Shown one piece after another: positions 16,269 through 23,960 of a DNA stretch of 32,478 bases. The DNA lies in NCBI GenBank assembly GCA_902491915.1, contig CABUJL010000007.1, positions 1 through 32,478 on the forward strand, in the 5' to 3' direction. Under the pieces are notes generated by a model. That model was not told the DNA's origin. It searched no databases and saw only the letters and a list, made by a program, of their open reading frames with translations. The position numbers and the translations under genes are program-made. Origin of the DNA: an uncultured Collinsella sp. (GTDB lineage: Bacteria; Actinomycetota; Coriobacteriia; Coriobacteriales; Coriobacteriaceae). Within the stretch, counting starts at the first letter, position 1, and each line of letters begins with the position of its first letter.

Positions 16269-17885
16269 TTACTGCTCCTTCTCAATTGCGTTTTCGACCT
16301 TGTCGCGCATCTCGGCGACCTTCATGCCAAAGATGATCTGGATATTATTGCCGTTGCGGTTGATGCCGCTGTTGGGCACGTGGTTGATGAGGTCCTCATT
16401 GATGAGGTCCGGGTTCTTAACGTTCACGCGGAGACGCGTAAAGCAGTTCTCGAGCTCCTCGATGTTGTCCTTGCCGCCAAGACCTGCGACCAGGTCGGCA
16501 ATACCTGCATCGACGCCCTCTGCGGGAGCTGCGGCAACAGCGCCCTGCTTCACCGCGACAGACGCGGCGGCCTCGCCCTCGGCAACGGACTCGGCGAGCT
16601 CGGACTCCTCCTCGCGACCAGGCGTGTGGAGGTTGAGCTTCTTGATGAGGAAGGTGAAGAGGAAGAAGTACAGAGCGGCGTTGACGACTCCGAGTACCAG
16701 CATAACCGGCCAGTTGGTCTTGTCGACACCGAGGACCAGGTTGGAAACCACGATGTTGATGATGCCGCCTGCAGTCGAAGCGGGCACGGAGAGGACCTTG
16801 AGCAGAACCAGGAAGATGCCGGAAAGAACCGAGTGAACGACAAAGAGCACGGGAGCGGCAAAGACAAAGAGGAAGTCCATGGGCTCGGTCACGCAGGAGA
16901 GCACGGCGGTGATGATCAGCGGGATGATAACGGCCTTGGTCTTATCCTTGTTCCCCTTGTAAGCGGTGACGATAAAGGCGAGACCGATACCGATGTAGGG
17001 CCACAGGTTGTTGAAGGTGTAGCTGTTGAAATACGTGCTATCGGAGAAGGGCTGACCCGTCATTGCCATCTCGGCAACACGGATGGGATAGGCGCCGGCG
17101 ATAACCTGATCGCCCAGCGTCAGGGTGCCACCCACATCGGAGAACTGGAACGGGGTGTAGATGAGGTGGTGCAGACCGGTGGGAACGAGCAGCTTGTTGA
17201 GCATGCCGTAGATAAACAGACCGATGTTGCCCGACTCCTTAATGATGCCGGCAACGGAGGAGATGGCACCCTGAACCGGAGGCCAAACGATGCAGAAGCC
17301 AGCGCCCATGATCCAGGAAATGATGATCATGATCAGGAACGGGAAGCGAACGCCCGAGAACATCGAAAGGGCAATGGGGAACTGCTTGTTCGAGTACTTG
17401 TTGAACACGGCACCGGTGATGCAGCCCAGGATGATGCCGCCAAACACGCCGGTATCGAGCACCTGGATGCCCATAACGGTGGCCTGGCCGGTTCCGGTAA
17501 GGCCGAGCATGCCGCTCGCATCGGCAAGAGAGCCGGTGGCGTTGAGCACGATGTTGTTAGCCTGCAGGAACAGGAAGAACGACATCAGGGCGATCAACGA
17601 AGCATGGCCCTTGTTCTTCTTTGCCATGGCGCCGGCGATACCCACGCAGAACAGAATCGAGAGGTTGTTGATGATAAACATCAGCGACTGGTAGACAACG
17701 GCGCCCACAAGCTGGAACGGACCGGAGCCCAGTACGGGAACCAAAGCGCAGATGGTCTTGTTGGTCAGAATGATGCCCACGATGAGCAGGATGCCGGCAA
17801 CCGAGAGATACATCATCGGCTGAACGATCGACTTCGCGAACACCTCCAACGGCGCTTTGAAATTGAACTTCTTTTTTGCGGTCAT
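16269..17885 (-). CDS. PTS transporter EIICB, alpha-glucoside/glucose family
   Basis: It imports and phosphorylates a sugar across the cytoplasmic membrane. The 538-residue protein has an EIIC domain of about ten helices (residues ~10-420), with GLHHLIYTPFQF-type substrate loop and TEPMDFLFVF (the conserved TEP motif), an Ala/Glu-rich linker, and a C-terminal EIIB domain with the phosphorylated cysteine in ELENCFTRLRV. There is no fused EIIA; that role falls to the gene at 18858-19369. ATG at 17885 follows GGGGAG by 7 bases. The downstream GH4 enzyme marks the substrate as an alpha-glucoside. The ~100-bp gap after licT holds only a weak 6-bp stem (GTGCCC/GGGCAC); no second antiterminator hairpin is seen there. 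Confidence 0.93.
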   Translation of the reverse strand: MTAKKKFNFKAPLEVFAKSIVQPMMYLSVAGILLIVGIILTNKTICALVPVLGSGPFQLVGAVVYQSLMFIINNLSILFCVGIAGAMAKKNKGHASLIALMSFFLFLQANNIVLNATGSLADASGMLGLTGTGQATVMGIQVLDTGVFGGIILGCITGAVFNKYSNKQFPIALSMFSGVRFPFLIMIIISWIMGAGFCIVWPPVQGAISSVAGIIKESGNIGLFIYGMLNKLLVPTGLHHLIYTPFQFSDVGGTLTLGDQVIAGAYPIRVAEMAMTGQPFSDSTYFNSYTFNNLWPYIGIGLAFIVTAYKGNKDKTKAVIIPLIITAVLSCVTEPMDFLFVFAAPVLFVVHSVLSGIFLVLLKVLSVPASTAGGIINIVVSNLVLGVDKTNWPVMLVLGVVNAALYFFLFTFLIKKLNLHTPGREEESELAESVAEGEAAASVAVKQGAVAAAPAEGVDAGIADLVAGLGGKDNIEELENCFTRLRVNVKNPDLINEDLINHVPNSGINRNGNNIQIIFGMKVAEMRDKVENAIEKEQ

Positions 17886-17984
17886 AGCGGTACTCCCCTT
17901 CCTTTTCCGCAAATTAAGACAGATGTGCCCTGGACAAGACCGTGAGCCTTGCCTTATATCAATCGATGTGTGGGCACGTTATGC

Positions 17985-18851
17985 CTAGAGACCAGGTTCT
18001 CCAAGCAGGTTAACAATGTGATATGCGAGATAACTCTTCTCGGCATCGGTAACGACAACGTTATAGGTAGACGACAAGTGGGCGGCTATGGCGTCCGCGC
18101 ACGAGAATGCGCACGGATACGCCGTTTCATCGATTCGGAACAGCGCGTCTCCGTTGATTTGCCCGGCCGTAGGATCGAGCGCTCGCTGTGCGAAAAACTG
18201 CAGGTGGCGGACGAAACGCTCGTAAGGCAACGAGGTGTCATCGAGGGTCGTAGCATAGCGCTCAGAAACAATCGCGAGCACGTCGCGAACAAGCTGGACC
18301 GAGACGATTAGACGATCGGAGCGTTGCGGCATGGTGGCGTTGACGATATGCAAGGTAATGAAACCCTGCTCTTCTTCGCTCATCTGGATGCCCATATACT
18401 CCTTGATAATCTGCAGCGCACGGCCCGCAAGTGCATACTCCTTGCGATAGAACTGCTGGATCTCGAGCAGCAACGGATTCTCACAGGGGACGCCCTTGCG
18501 CTCGCGCTCCAAAGCAAGGCTGATATGGTCTGCGAGAGCAATGAGAATCTTATCGTTGATGTCGGCATTGAGCTCTCGACGAAGCATCTGAACGATTTCC
18601 TCGGAAATCACGAGGTTGACGGTGGGGATGGACTCCAAAAGATGTGCCAAGCGGTCAATCGTACGCGAGTCCTGAGAAGTTCCCTCCTGCAACGCGTAGG
18701 TCTTTTCGACCGACGCCTCATCGATGGCATCGCCGGCATGACGGCCAAAGCAGAGGCCTCGACCGATGACGATGAGCTCGGAGCCATCGTCCGAAGTGAC
18801 CATTGCGACGTTGTTGTTAAAAACTCGCTTGATAACCACGGCACCCACCAC
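17985..18851 (-). CDS. licT: LicT/BglG family transcriptional antiterminator
   Basis: An RNA-binding antiterminator that opens the operon leader when sugar is present. Domains in order are the N-terminal co-antiterminator RNA-binding domain (residues ~5-60, VVIKRVFNNNVAMV and IGRGLCFGR), then two PTS regulation domains. The conserved phosphorylatable histidines are visible: ADHISLALE and ITLHIVNA in PRD1, RFVRHLQFF and LAYHIVNLL in PRD2. EIIB normally phosphorylates PRD1 to inactivate it, and HPr acts on PRD2. The start is uncertain: GTG at 18851, 6 bases after the EIIA stop, is used here, but GTG at 18839 (MVIKRVF) would give the more usual family start; neither has a strong ribosome-binding site, which suggests coupling to EIIA. 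A matching RNA target lies at 19450-19482. Confidence 0.92.
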   Translation of the reverse strand: MVGAVVIKRVFNNNVAMVTSDDGSELIVIGRGLCFGRHAGDAIDEASVEKTYALQEGTSQDSRTIDRLAHLLESIPTVNLVISEEIVQMLRRELNADINDKILIALADHISLALERERKGVPCENPLLLEIQQFYRKEYALAGRALQIIKEYMGIQMSEEEQGFITLHIVNATMPQRSDRLIVSVQLVRDVLAIVSERYATTLDDTSLPYERFVRHLQFFAQRALDPTAGQINGDALFRIDETAYPCAFSCADAIAAHLSSTYNVVVTDAEKSYLAYHIVNLLGEPGL

Positions 18852-18857
18852 AAGAAT

Positions 18858-19369
18858 TTACTCGGAAAGCCAGATAACAGGCTCTTTAACAGCAACAGGG
18901 CCGGAAGCATGCTCACGAAGAGTCGAGTTCTCCGAACGCTCGCACACGATAACGAAGACCGTGGGATCGAAGCCGGCGGCGCGGACCGCGTCGAAATCGA
19001 CCTCGACGAGGGGCTGGCCCGCGTCGACATGGTCACCCTGAGCAACAAGCGCATGGAAGCCCTTGCCCTCAAGTTTAACAGTGTCGATTCCGATGTGCAG
19101 CATCACCTGAGCAGAGCTGTCGTCGGACATGATGCCCAGCGCGTGCTCAGTCGGAAACAGCGCCGCGACGGTGCCGGAAACAGGAGCGCACACCGTTCCC
19201 TCTTGGGGAACCACGGCAACGCCATCGCCCACGGCACGGCTGCTAAAAGCGGGATCATTGGTTTTTCTAGATGAACAAGCTCGCCGGAAACAGGAGCAAG
19301 GATTTCGAACTCGGAAGTCGCAGTCGCCTGCTTATCCGAGCCACCCATAAGGCGAGAAAAGAAACCCAT
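18858..19369 (-). pseudogene. PTS glucose-family EIIA protein, split by a one-base frameshift
   Basis: EIIA passes phosphate from HPr to the EIIB domain. The gene starts at ATG 19369 (MGFFSRLMGG, AAGGGA 9 bases upstream) and reads correctly through EILAPVSGELVHLEK. It then leaves frame at a run of five A (plus-strand T at 19262-19266). With one more A it would continue TNDPAFSSRAVGDGVAVVPQ to the end, giving a full-length product of about 170 aa. The second part keeps both active-site histidines (FPTEHALGI and VMLHIGIDTVKL) and the normal C-terminus. As written, the first frame runs on only to 19103. Possible readings are a sequencing or assembly error at the homopolymer, a true null mutation, or -1 slippage on the A run. 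It is the only EIIA in the operon. Confidence 0.87.
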
Positions 19370-19394
19370 GGTGACATGTCCCTTCATAAATATA

Positions 19395-19457
19395 GCCCAA
19401 CCAAAATCAATCGAATGCGCCCATTGAGACGCACCCGTTCAAAGACTTTGGTTAGGC
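19395..19457 (-). terminator. conditional terminator in the PTS operon leader
   Basis: On the minus strand GCCTAACCAAA (19457-19447) pairs with TTTGGTTGGGC (19405-19395) over 11 bp with one G-U pair. An inner 6-bp stem is formed by TGCGTC and GGCGCA. The U-rich TATATTTAT follows. The first eight bases of the left arm are the 3' strand of the antiterminator hairpin, so the two structures exclude each other. It ends 26 bp before the EIIA start. Confidence 0.75.
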
Positions 19458-19482
19458 CCATGTCCGAGGGGACTCGGTAACC
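19450..19482 (-). promoter_or_regulatory. RAT-type RNA antiterminator for the LicT protein
   Basis: Read on the minus strand, the 33-base stretch begins GGTTACCGAGTCCCCTCGG. The outer stem is GGTTA/TAACC and the inner stem CCGAG/CTCGG with loop TCCC. The unpaired bases GTTAC...GACATGGG resemble the GTTACTG...CAGGCATG core I recall for BglG-family targets, with paired changes in the inner stem. It overlaps the terminator at 19395-19457 by 8 bases, the classic arrangement for LicT/GlcT control. Confidence 0.72.
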
Positions 19483-19507
19483 TTCCGCATTTCTTTTTAC
19501 GGGGGTT

Positions 19508-19581
19508 ATTGTAGGCAACAACAAAGCCAGAATAGTCATTATGACCGATGAACGGTATTTTTTCTTCGATAAACGGTATTT
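19508..19581 (-). promoter_or_regulatory. PTS operon promoter region with 15-bp direct repeats
   Basis: A TACAAT -10 hexamer (19508-19513) places the transcript start about 20 bases before the antiterminator hairpin. Upstream, AAATACCGTT(T/C)ATCG occurs twice (19567-19581 and 19546-19560, 14 of 15 identical) exactly 21 bp apart, two helical turns. A GTCATAATGAC palindrome (19535-19545) lies between them and the -10. No good -35 is seen, as expected if an activator binds the repeats. Confidence 0.5.
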
Positions 19582-19584
19582 AAG

Positions 19585-19638
19585 CGGCACTTAGGGACGT
19601 TCCTTTTCTGCCGGCACCCAGGGGCGCTCCTCACTCTG
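19585..19638. repeat. tandem GGGACGTTCC-type repeat units
   Basis: Two diverged direct units, 19585-19610 (CGGCACTTAGGGACGTTCCT...) and 19611-19638 (CCGGCACCCAGGGGCGCTCC...), lie side by side. The first 21 bases are identical to the left arm of the inverted repeat at 8072-8129. It looks like a half-element or decayed copy of that repeat. Confidence 0.7.
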
Positions 19639-19701
19639 GTGCATTGGGGACAGGTTTGTTTGCACCAGGTTGGTGCAGATTAACCTGGCCCCATTGCACC
19701 A
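19637..19701. repeat. 65-bp inverted repeat with nested dyad
   Basis: The arms 19637-19656 and 19682-19701 (20 bp, 3 mismatches) enclose a 25-base centre containing a perfect inner dyad, TGCACCA/TGGTGCA (19661-19677). It lies 12 bp past the stop of the flavodoxin-like gene and could act as its terminator. The centre length matches the 23-25 bases of the 61-bp repeats elsewhere in the window. Confidence 0.78.
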
Positions 19702-19713
19702 ATTTCGTATGCG

Positions 19714-20475
19714 CTAGACAAAGAGCTCGCATTCCTTCCGCACGACGCAAACCTTGCTCAGCATCTGAGAAACAGCGGATAGCTTGTTGGGATCAAGCTT
19801 ACGAGCGCCTCGCGGGCATACGGCAATGCAGCGCATGCAGGAGATGCACGCCTCGCCAGCTGCTCGTTTGGGGTCACCCTTGTCGATAGCACAAACGGGG
19901 CACGCCGCGGCGCATGCACCGCAGGAGGCGCAATCCTCTGTTGCCTCAGGTGCCATGCGGTGACCTCTGGCTTGTTTATAAGGACGATTGCCGGGAATAG
20001 AGGGATCGGATGTATCCTCAACCAACAGCTTTTGCTGAATTTGCTGCGCAAACTCTGCGAGCTGCGCCGCATCCTGCGCATCCGGACGACCGGCAGCAAA
20101 CTGTCGCGCAATGGAATGTTCTGCAATGGCTGCAACTGCCGCGATTACCCGGAATCCCGCATGCTTCGCAACGTCCTCCAGCTCTACGAGCGTGTCCTCA
20201 AACGCGCGGTTTCCGTAGACGCACACCAGAACGGCCCGCGCTCCGTTGCCGTGAACCATGTTCAGTCGGTCGACCACCACGGCAGGGACTCTGCCGGCAT
20301 ACGCTGGCACGGAGATAACAGCCACGTCGTCCTTCGTCATCGAGACCTCGTGGAAATCCAACCCGCTATCGGTCAGATCGACGGTAACGGTATTCTTGTC
20401 CAGCGCTCCAGCCACAAGGCAAGACACCTTCTCCGTTCCACCCGTCGGACTAAACACAATTTCGAATACGCTCAT
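19714..20475 (-). CDS. EFR1-type flavodoxin/ferredoxin protein
   Basis: A 253-residue cytoplasmic electron carrier. Residues 1-~160 form a flavodoxin-like fold with the FMN phosphate loop FSPTGGTEK and the later PAYAGRVP and YGNRAFEDTL segments. Residues ~180-235 hold two 4Fe-4S motifs of the ferredoxin type, CASCGACAAACPVCAI and CISCMRCIAVCPRGA. This pairing is the EFR1 (flavodoxin-ferrodoxin) architecture common in anaerobes; its redox partners are not known. ATG at 20475 follows a strong GGGGGAGGG by 7 bases. It is monocistronic, with the long non-coding element copy 2 upstream and an inverted repeat just downstream. Confidence 0.9.
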   Translation of the reverse strand: MSVFEIVFSPTGGTEKVSCLVAGALDKNTVTVDLTDSGLDFHEVSMTKDDVAVISVPAYAGRVPAVVVDRLNMVHGNGARAVLVCVYGNRAFEDTLVELEDVAKHAGFRVIAAVAAIAEHSIARQFAAGRPDAQDAAQLAEFAQQIQQKLLVEDTSDPSIPGNRPYKQARGHRMAPEATEDCASCGACAAACPVCAIDKGDPKRAAGEACISCMRCIAVCPRGARKLDPNKLSAVSQMLSKVCVVRKECELFV

Positions 20476-20614
20476 CGAGGCACCCTCCCCCTACGCCAGG
20501 CAACGCGTCAAGCCGTTTTCACATTCAGACAGAGTATACGGCGCATGGGGGAGCTCCCCGTTTTGGTGCGCCAGGCGGCCCGATACACCTACCCATACTG
20601 CCCGCCTTTTCGGT

Positions 20615-20923
20615 TTGCATAATTCCCGGTACAGATTGCATATATTTACTGGATGCCGCCGCGTTCTCCTGAGGTACCCCATCCCAGCACGTGCAAAAAA
20701 CGGAGTATTCTGCAGCGCTCTCACGCCAGCAATACCCCGAGCGGGCAAACCTTTAGGGCGCTGCGTCATTTTGGGTTCCGACATAGCGAGAACGACGTAC
20801 CTTTGCTTCAAAAAACGGCGAAATCTAACTCAAAACACTCATAGGGGATATCTGAAGGCCGCCGTTGGCAATACCGAATCGTATGCAGCCAACTAGAGCT
20901 GCTGAATACTCCAAAAAATGCAC
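20615..20923. repeat. non-coding element copy 2 with terminal inverted repeats
   Basis: This is the main content of the gene-free stretch 20476-21099. The 24-bp ends at 20691-20714 and 20900-20923 are inverted copies of each other (4 mismatches) and match those of copy 1 (2304-2327, 2514-2537). The enclosed length is 233 bp against 234. The 75 bp left of the first end are also shared (TTGCATAA, CGGTA, TTGCATA, GAGGTACCCCA). Both copies have the same orientation relative to minus-strand genes: just upstream of one gene and downstream of another gene's terminator. No reading frame is conserved. Confidence 0.7.
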
Positions 20924-21030
20924 GGCACACCCCATGGGACCCATTGCCGCATGGCAGGAAACAGGCCCACGGCATCTTCTAGATGCATTCCCGAGGAAAT
21001 CACATTTGAACTAGCGATCGGATACGGCAA

Positions 21031-21065
21031 ACAAAAAGGGCCCCGAGCGTAGTTGCTCGGGGCCC
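21031..21065 (-). terminator. rho-independent terminator of the DEAD-box helicase gene
   Basis: A perfect 11-bp stem, GGGCCCCGAGC (21038-21048) with GCTCGGGGCCC (21055-21065), has a 6-base loop and is followed on the minus strand by TTTTTGT. It lies 34 bp past the stop. Confidence 0.92.
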
Positions 21066-21099
21066 TTGGTTCACCTCGCTCTAGTGGGCGATGCGTATG

Positions 21100-23361
21100 C
21101 TATTTGCGCTTGCCGCCGCCGTCACCGGGGCGGCGGGAGCTGCCGCCGCGCTTACCGCCACGATTGTTACCATAGCTGCCACGGTTATCGCGACCGCCGG
21201 CGCGACCGCCGCGGGAGCCGGCCTGGTTGCCACCACGCCCGCCGCGGTAGCCGCCACGACGCTCCTCGCGGGTGTCATCGTAGTTGCGCCAGTCATCGCG
21301 ACGATCGCGGCTGGCACGCGGGTCGCGACGATCGCGCGACTCACCCGAACGACCGGCGCCGCTGCGGCCACCGTTGCCGCGAGCGCCCTCGCGACGCTCG
21401 CCACCGCGGCCGCCCTCGCGGCCTCCGCGCTCGTCAAAGCGCTTGCCGCCGCGAGACTCGCCGCCACGGGAACCTCGCTCACCGCGACCCTCGCCGCCGC
21501 GACGCTCATCACGGCCACCGCGCTCGTCATCACGACCGGAACGACGGCGGTCGCCCGCACCGCGCTTGCCACCGCGCGAACCGCGGCCCTCGTCCTCGCG
21601 CTCGACACGACGACGGCCACCGCGATCCTCATCCTCGCGACGGCGGCGATGTGCCTCGCCCTGGAACTGCTTGGCACGACGCTCGGCACGGTTACCGCGC
21701 GCAGGCTGCTCAGCGGCACCAGCACCGCCGCGCTCCTCGGCAGCTACCTCGCGGGCCACGCTCTCAACAGCCTCGTCTACGCGAGCCTGAACGCCCTCGC
21801 GCACGCGGGTCTTGCCGCCGCGCTTGGGACGGCTCGGACGCTCGCCGTCGCCGCGACGCTCATCGCGACCGCGGTTGGAACGACCGGCCACATCACCGTA
21901 ATCGTCGCCGTTGCGCTTGCCGTCGCGACGTGCCTGCTCAAGCTTCTTCTTGCTCTTGGACTTGCCGCGCTTGGTCTTCTTCTTCACCTTAAAGGCTGCA
22001 GGGTCGCGCTCGGGATCAACCGCGGGCGGATTGGGGCCCACGTGCAGGTCGCCGGCCTCGTAGATGTCGGCGGTCTTGTCCATGAGCTTCTCGATCTCGT
22101 AGAACTCATCGACGTCCTGCTCGGTCACAAACGTGATGGCCCACCCCAGCTCGCCGGCGCGGCCCGTACGGCCAATGCGGTGGATATAGTCGGTCGACTC
22201 GGCCGGCACGTCAAAGTTCACGACGTAGCGCACGTCGCTAATGTCGATGCCGCGGGCGAGAACATCGGTTGCCACCAGCACGTCGACGGTGCCGTCGCGG
22301 AAGGCAGAAAGCGCGCGCTCGCGCTGGGCCTGGCTGCGGTTGCCGTGAATCGCGGCGGCCTTGATACCCTTGCGCTCAAGGCGACGGCAGCAGCTGTCGG
22401 CGCGGTGCTTGGTGCGCATAAAGACGATGGTGCGCTCCGGGCCCTCCTTTTTGAGGAACTCAGGCAGCAGGTTGTTCTTTGCCTCGATGGACACCGGGAA
22501 CACAAACTGATCGACGGTGTCGGCGGTCGACGTGGCCGGCGCGATCTCCACGCGGGCCGGGTCGCTCACCAGGTCGGTGATCTCGCCCACGGCCTCCTCG
22601 TCGAGCGTCGCCGAGAACAGCAGCGTCTGGCGCTCGGCCGGCGTCTCGCGCACAATGCGGCGGACGGCGGGCAAAAAGCCCATGTCGAGCATGCGATCGG
22701 CCTCGTCGAGCACCAGCACCTTGACCTCGTTCAGATGGCAGGCTCCCTGCTCGATCAAGTCGACCAGACGGCCCGGCGTGGCGACCAGGATGTCGCAACC
22801 GTACTTGAGGGCAGCGGTCTGGGGCTTGTAGCTCACGCCGCCCACGACGGTCACGGCAACATGGCCGGTGACGTCGGCGATTTTGCTCGCGACCTCGTCG
22901 ATCTGCTGGGCAAGCTCGCGCGTAGGGGTGATGACGAGCATCACGGGGCCACGGCCGTTGCCCTCGGGCTTCTTGGCACCGCGACGGCGGTTGCGGCCGC
23001 CGCGCTCACGCACGGGTTTGGGCGGAGCAATGTGCTCCAGATTGTTCATGGTCGGCAGCAAAAAGGCGGCCGTCTTGCCGGTGCCGGTCTGAGCGGCGGC
23101 AAGCAGGTCGCGGCCTTCGAGCACCACGGGGATCGAGCCGGCCTGCACGGGCGTCGGCGCCGTGTAGCCCAGGTTCTCGATAGCACGAAGTATCTCGTCC
23201 GAAAGTCCCAGCTCGTCAAAGGCGGGCAGGCTCTCGGTAGCGGACTCGGCGGCCTGGGCAGCATTGGCCTCATCGGCCGCATCGAAGGCAGCCTGGGTCA
23301 TGGCCTCGCGGGTCTCGTCCAGAATCTCGGCGTCCGTGACGTCGGATACAGAATTACGCAT
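21100..23361 (-). CDS. DEAD-box ATP-dependent RNA helicase with long RGG-type tail
   Basis: It unwinds RNA for ribosome assembly or mRNA turnover. The 753-residue protein has a ~60-residue acidic leader, then a complete helicase core: Q-motif region (GYTAPTPVQ), AAQTGTGKT, PTRELAQQ, TPGR, LDEADRMLD, FSATL, VFMRTK, ATDVLARGIDI and HRIGRTGR. A basic insert rich in Arg and Gly (PVRERGGRNRRRGAKK) lies between motif I and Ia. After residue ~440 there is a long low-complexity tail of about 300 residues, rich in Arg, Gly, Asp and Glu with many RGG/RGGR repeats, suited to nonspecific RNA binding. ATG at 23361 has AAGGAA about 9 bases upstream. The likely promoter is ~200 bp away, so the 5' leader is long, as often in cold-inducible helicases. 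Confidence 0.94.
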   Translation of the reverse strand: MRNSVSDVTDAEILDETREAMTQAAFDAADEANAAQAAESATESLPAFDELGLSDEILRAIENLGYTAPTPVQAGSIPVVLEGRDLLAAAQTGTGKTAAFLLPTMNNLEHIAPPKPVRERGGRNRRRGAKKPEGNGRGPVMLVITPTRELAQQIDEVASKIADVTGHVAVTVVGGVSYKPQTAALKYGCDILVATPGRLVDLIEQGACHLNEVKVLVLDEADRMLDMGFLPAVRRIVRETPAERQTLLFSATLDEEAVGEITDLVSDPARVEIAPATSTADTVDQFVFPVSIEAKNNLLPEFLKKEGPERTIVFMRTKHRADSCCRRLERKGIKAAAIHGNRSQAQRERALSAFRDGTVDVLVATDVLARGIDISDVRYVVNFDVPAESTDYIHRIGRTGRAGELGWAITFVTEQDVDEFYEIEKLMDKTADIYEAGDLHVGPNPPAVDPERDPAAFKVKKKTKRGKSKSKKKLEQARRDGKRNGDDYGDVAGRSNRGRDERRGDGERPSRPKRGGKTRVREGVQARVDEAVESVAREVAAEERGGAGAAEQPARGNRAERRAKQFQGEAHRRRREDEDRGGRRRVEREDEGRGSRGGKRGAGDRRRSGRDDERGGRDERRGGEGRGERGSRGGESRGGKRFDERGGREGGRGGERREGARGNGGRSGAGRSGESRDRRDPRASRDRRDDWRNYDDTREERRGGYRGGRGGNQAGSRGGRAGGRDNRGSYGNNRGGKRGGSSRRPGDGGGKRK

Positions 23362-23554
23362 ATGTTGTTGTTCCTTATCTGCACGCGCAATGGGCACGGC
23401 ATGCGGCCGCGCGGGCGTGCTTGGTAGTGCGCTAATACATACAAAAACGGGTGCGCACAGAGAGGACGTTGCTCAGCACGCTGGCGATCGCTTTGGCAGC
23501 CCTATCACGCGCCGTCCAGACGCAGCAGCTCTAAGCGATGGAGCAGATTCGCCG

Positions 23555-23572
23555 CGGGTTAGTATACCCGCG
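23555..23572 (-). promoter_or_regulatory. possible helicase promoter
   Basis: On the minus strand TATACT (23566-23561) makes a good -10 box inside a 7-bp hairpin CGCGGGT/ACCCGCG. The -35 is not clear. It would give a leader of about 190 bases before the ATG at 23361; apart from this I see no recognised element in 23362-23640. Confidence 0.35.
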
Positions 23573-23641
23573 CTTTGCATGCCCCCACGTAAACCACAGA
23601 TGACGAGGCGGACGGGGCGGGCTCGAGGTGGGCCCGGCCGA

Positions 23642-23702
23642 TTGTCTCAATCTGTAACATCTACAGGGCAAATCTTCCTCTACGTGTTACAGATTGAGAC
23701 AA
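23642..23702. repeat. 61-bp inverted repeat, pair A unit 1
   Basis: The arms TTGTCTCAATCTGTAACA (23642-23659) and its exact complement (23685-23702) flank a 25-base centre. It is the first of six related units arranged as three tandem pairs in this window. Confidence 0.9.
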
Positions 23703-23722
23703 ACGGTCGACACGGTTCACAA

Positions 23723-23783
23723 ACGTCTCAATCTGTAACAGTTACCGAGTAAAATCGGTCCTAATTGTTATAGATCAAGACAG
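23723..23783. repeat. 61-bp inverted repeat, pair A unit 2
   Basis: The left arm holds GTCTCAATCTGTAACA (23725-23740). The right arm TGTTATAGATCAAGAC (23766-23781) has 3 mismatches. The 25-base centre contains an inner dyad ACCGA/TCGGT. It starts 20 bases after unit 1 ends. The rest of the gap to 23847 has no other feature I can name. Confidence 0.88.
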
Positions 23784-23847
23784 AGGGGGATTTCCGTCCA
23801 GTCCAAACCAAATCTCTCAGTCTTCCTGCAATTTCGAACATGTGGCC

Positions 23848-23853
23848 TATAAT
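23848..23853 (+). promoter_or_regulatory. -10 box for the FHA-domain gene
   Basis: A consensus TATAAT lies 107 bp before the GTG start. The matching -35 position (around CCTGCA) is poor, so only the -10 is well supported. Confidence 0.4.
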
Positions 23854-23960
23854 GTTGCTTTGGTTACGCTATATATTGCGCAGCCATTTAATACGTCGCC
23901 CACCGGGGGCCATTAATTCCTATCGCCATATTGGCTAGGAAGCAATCAAAGGAGGTATCC

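Noticed and set aside
14859..17945. Plus-strand open frame of 1028 codons
   Set aside because: It lies exactly antisense to the GH4 and EIICB genes, has Val/Leu/Asp/His-rich composition typical of a reversed high-GC gene, no ribosome-binding site and no recognisable domain.
21091..23427. Plus-strand open frame of 778 codons
   Set aside because: It is antisense to the DEAD-box helicase, whose motifs are complete on the other strand; the Ala/Thr-rich translation reflects the reversed RGG tail.
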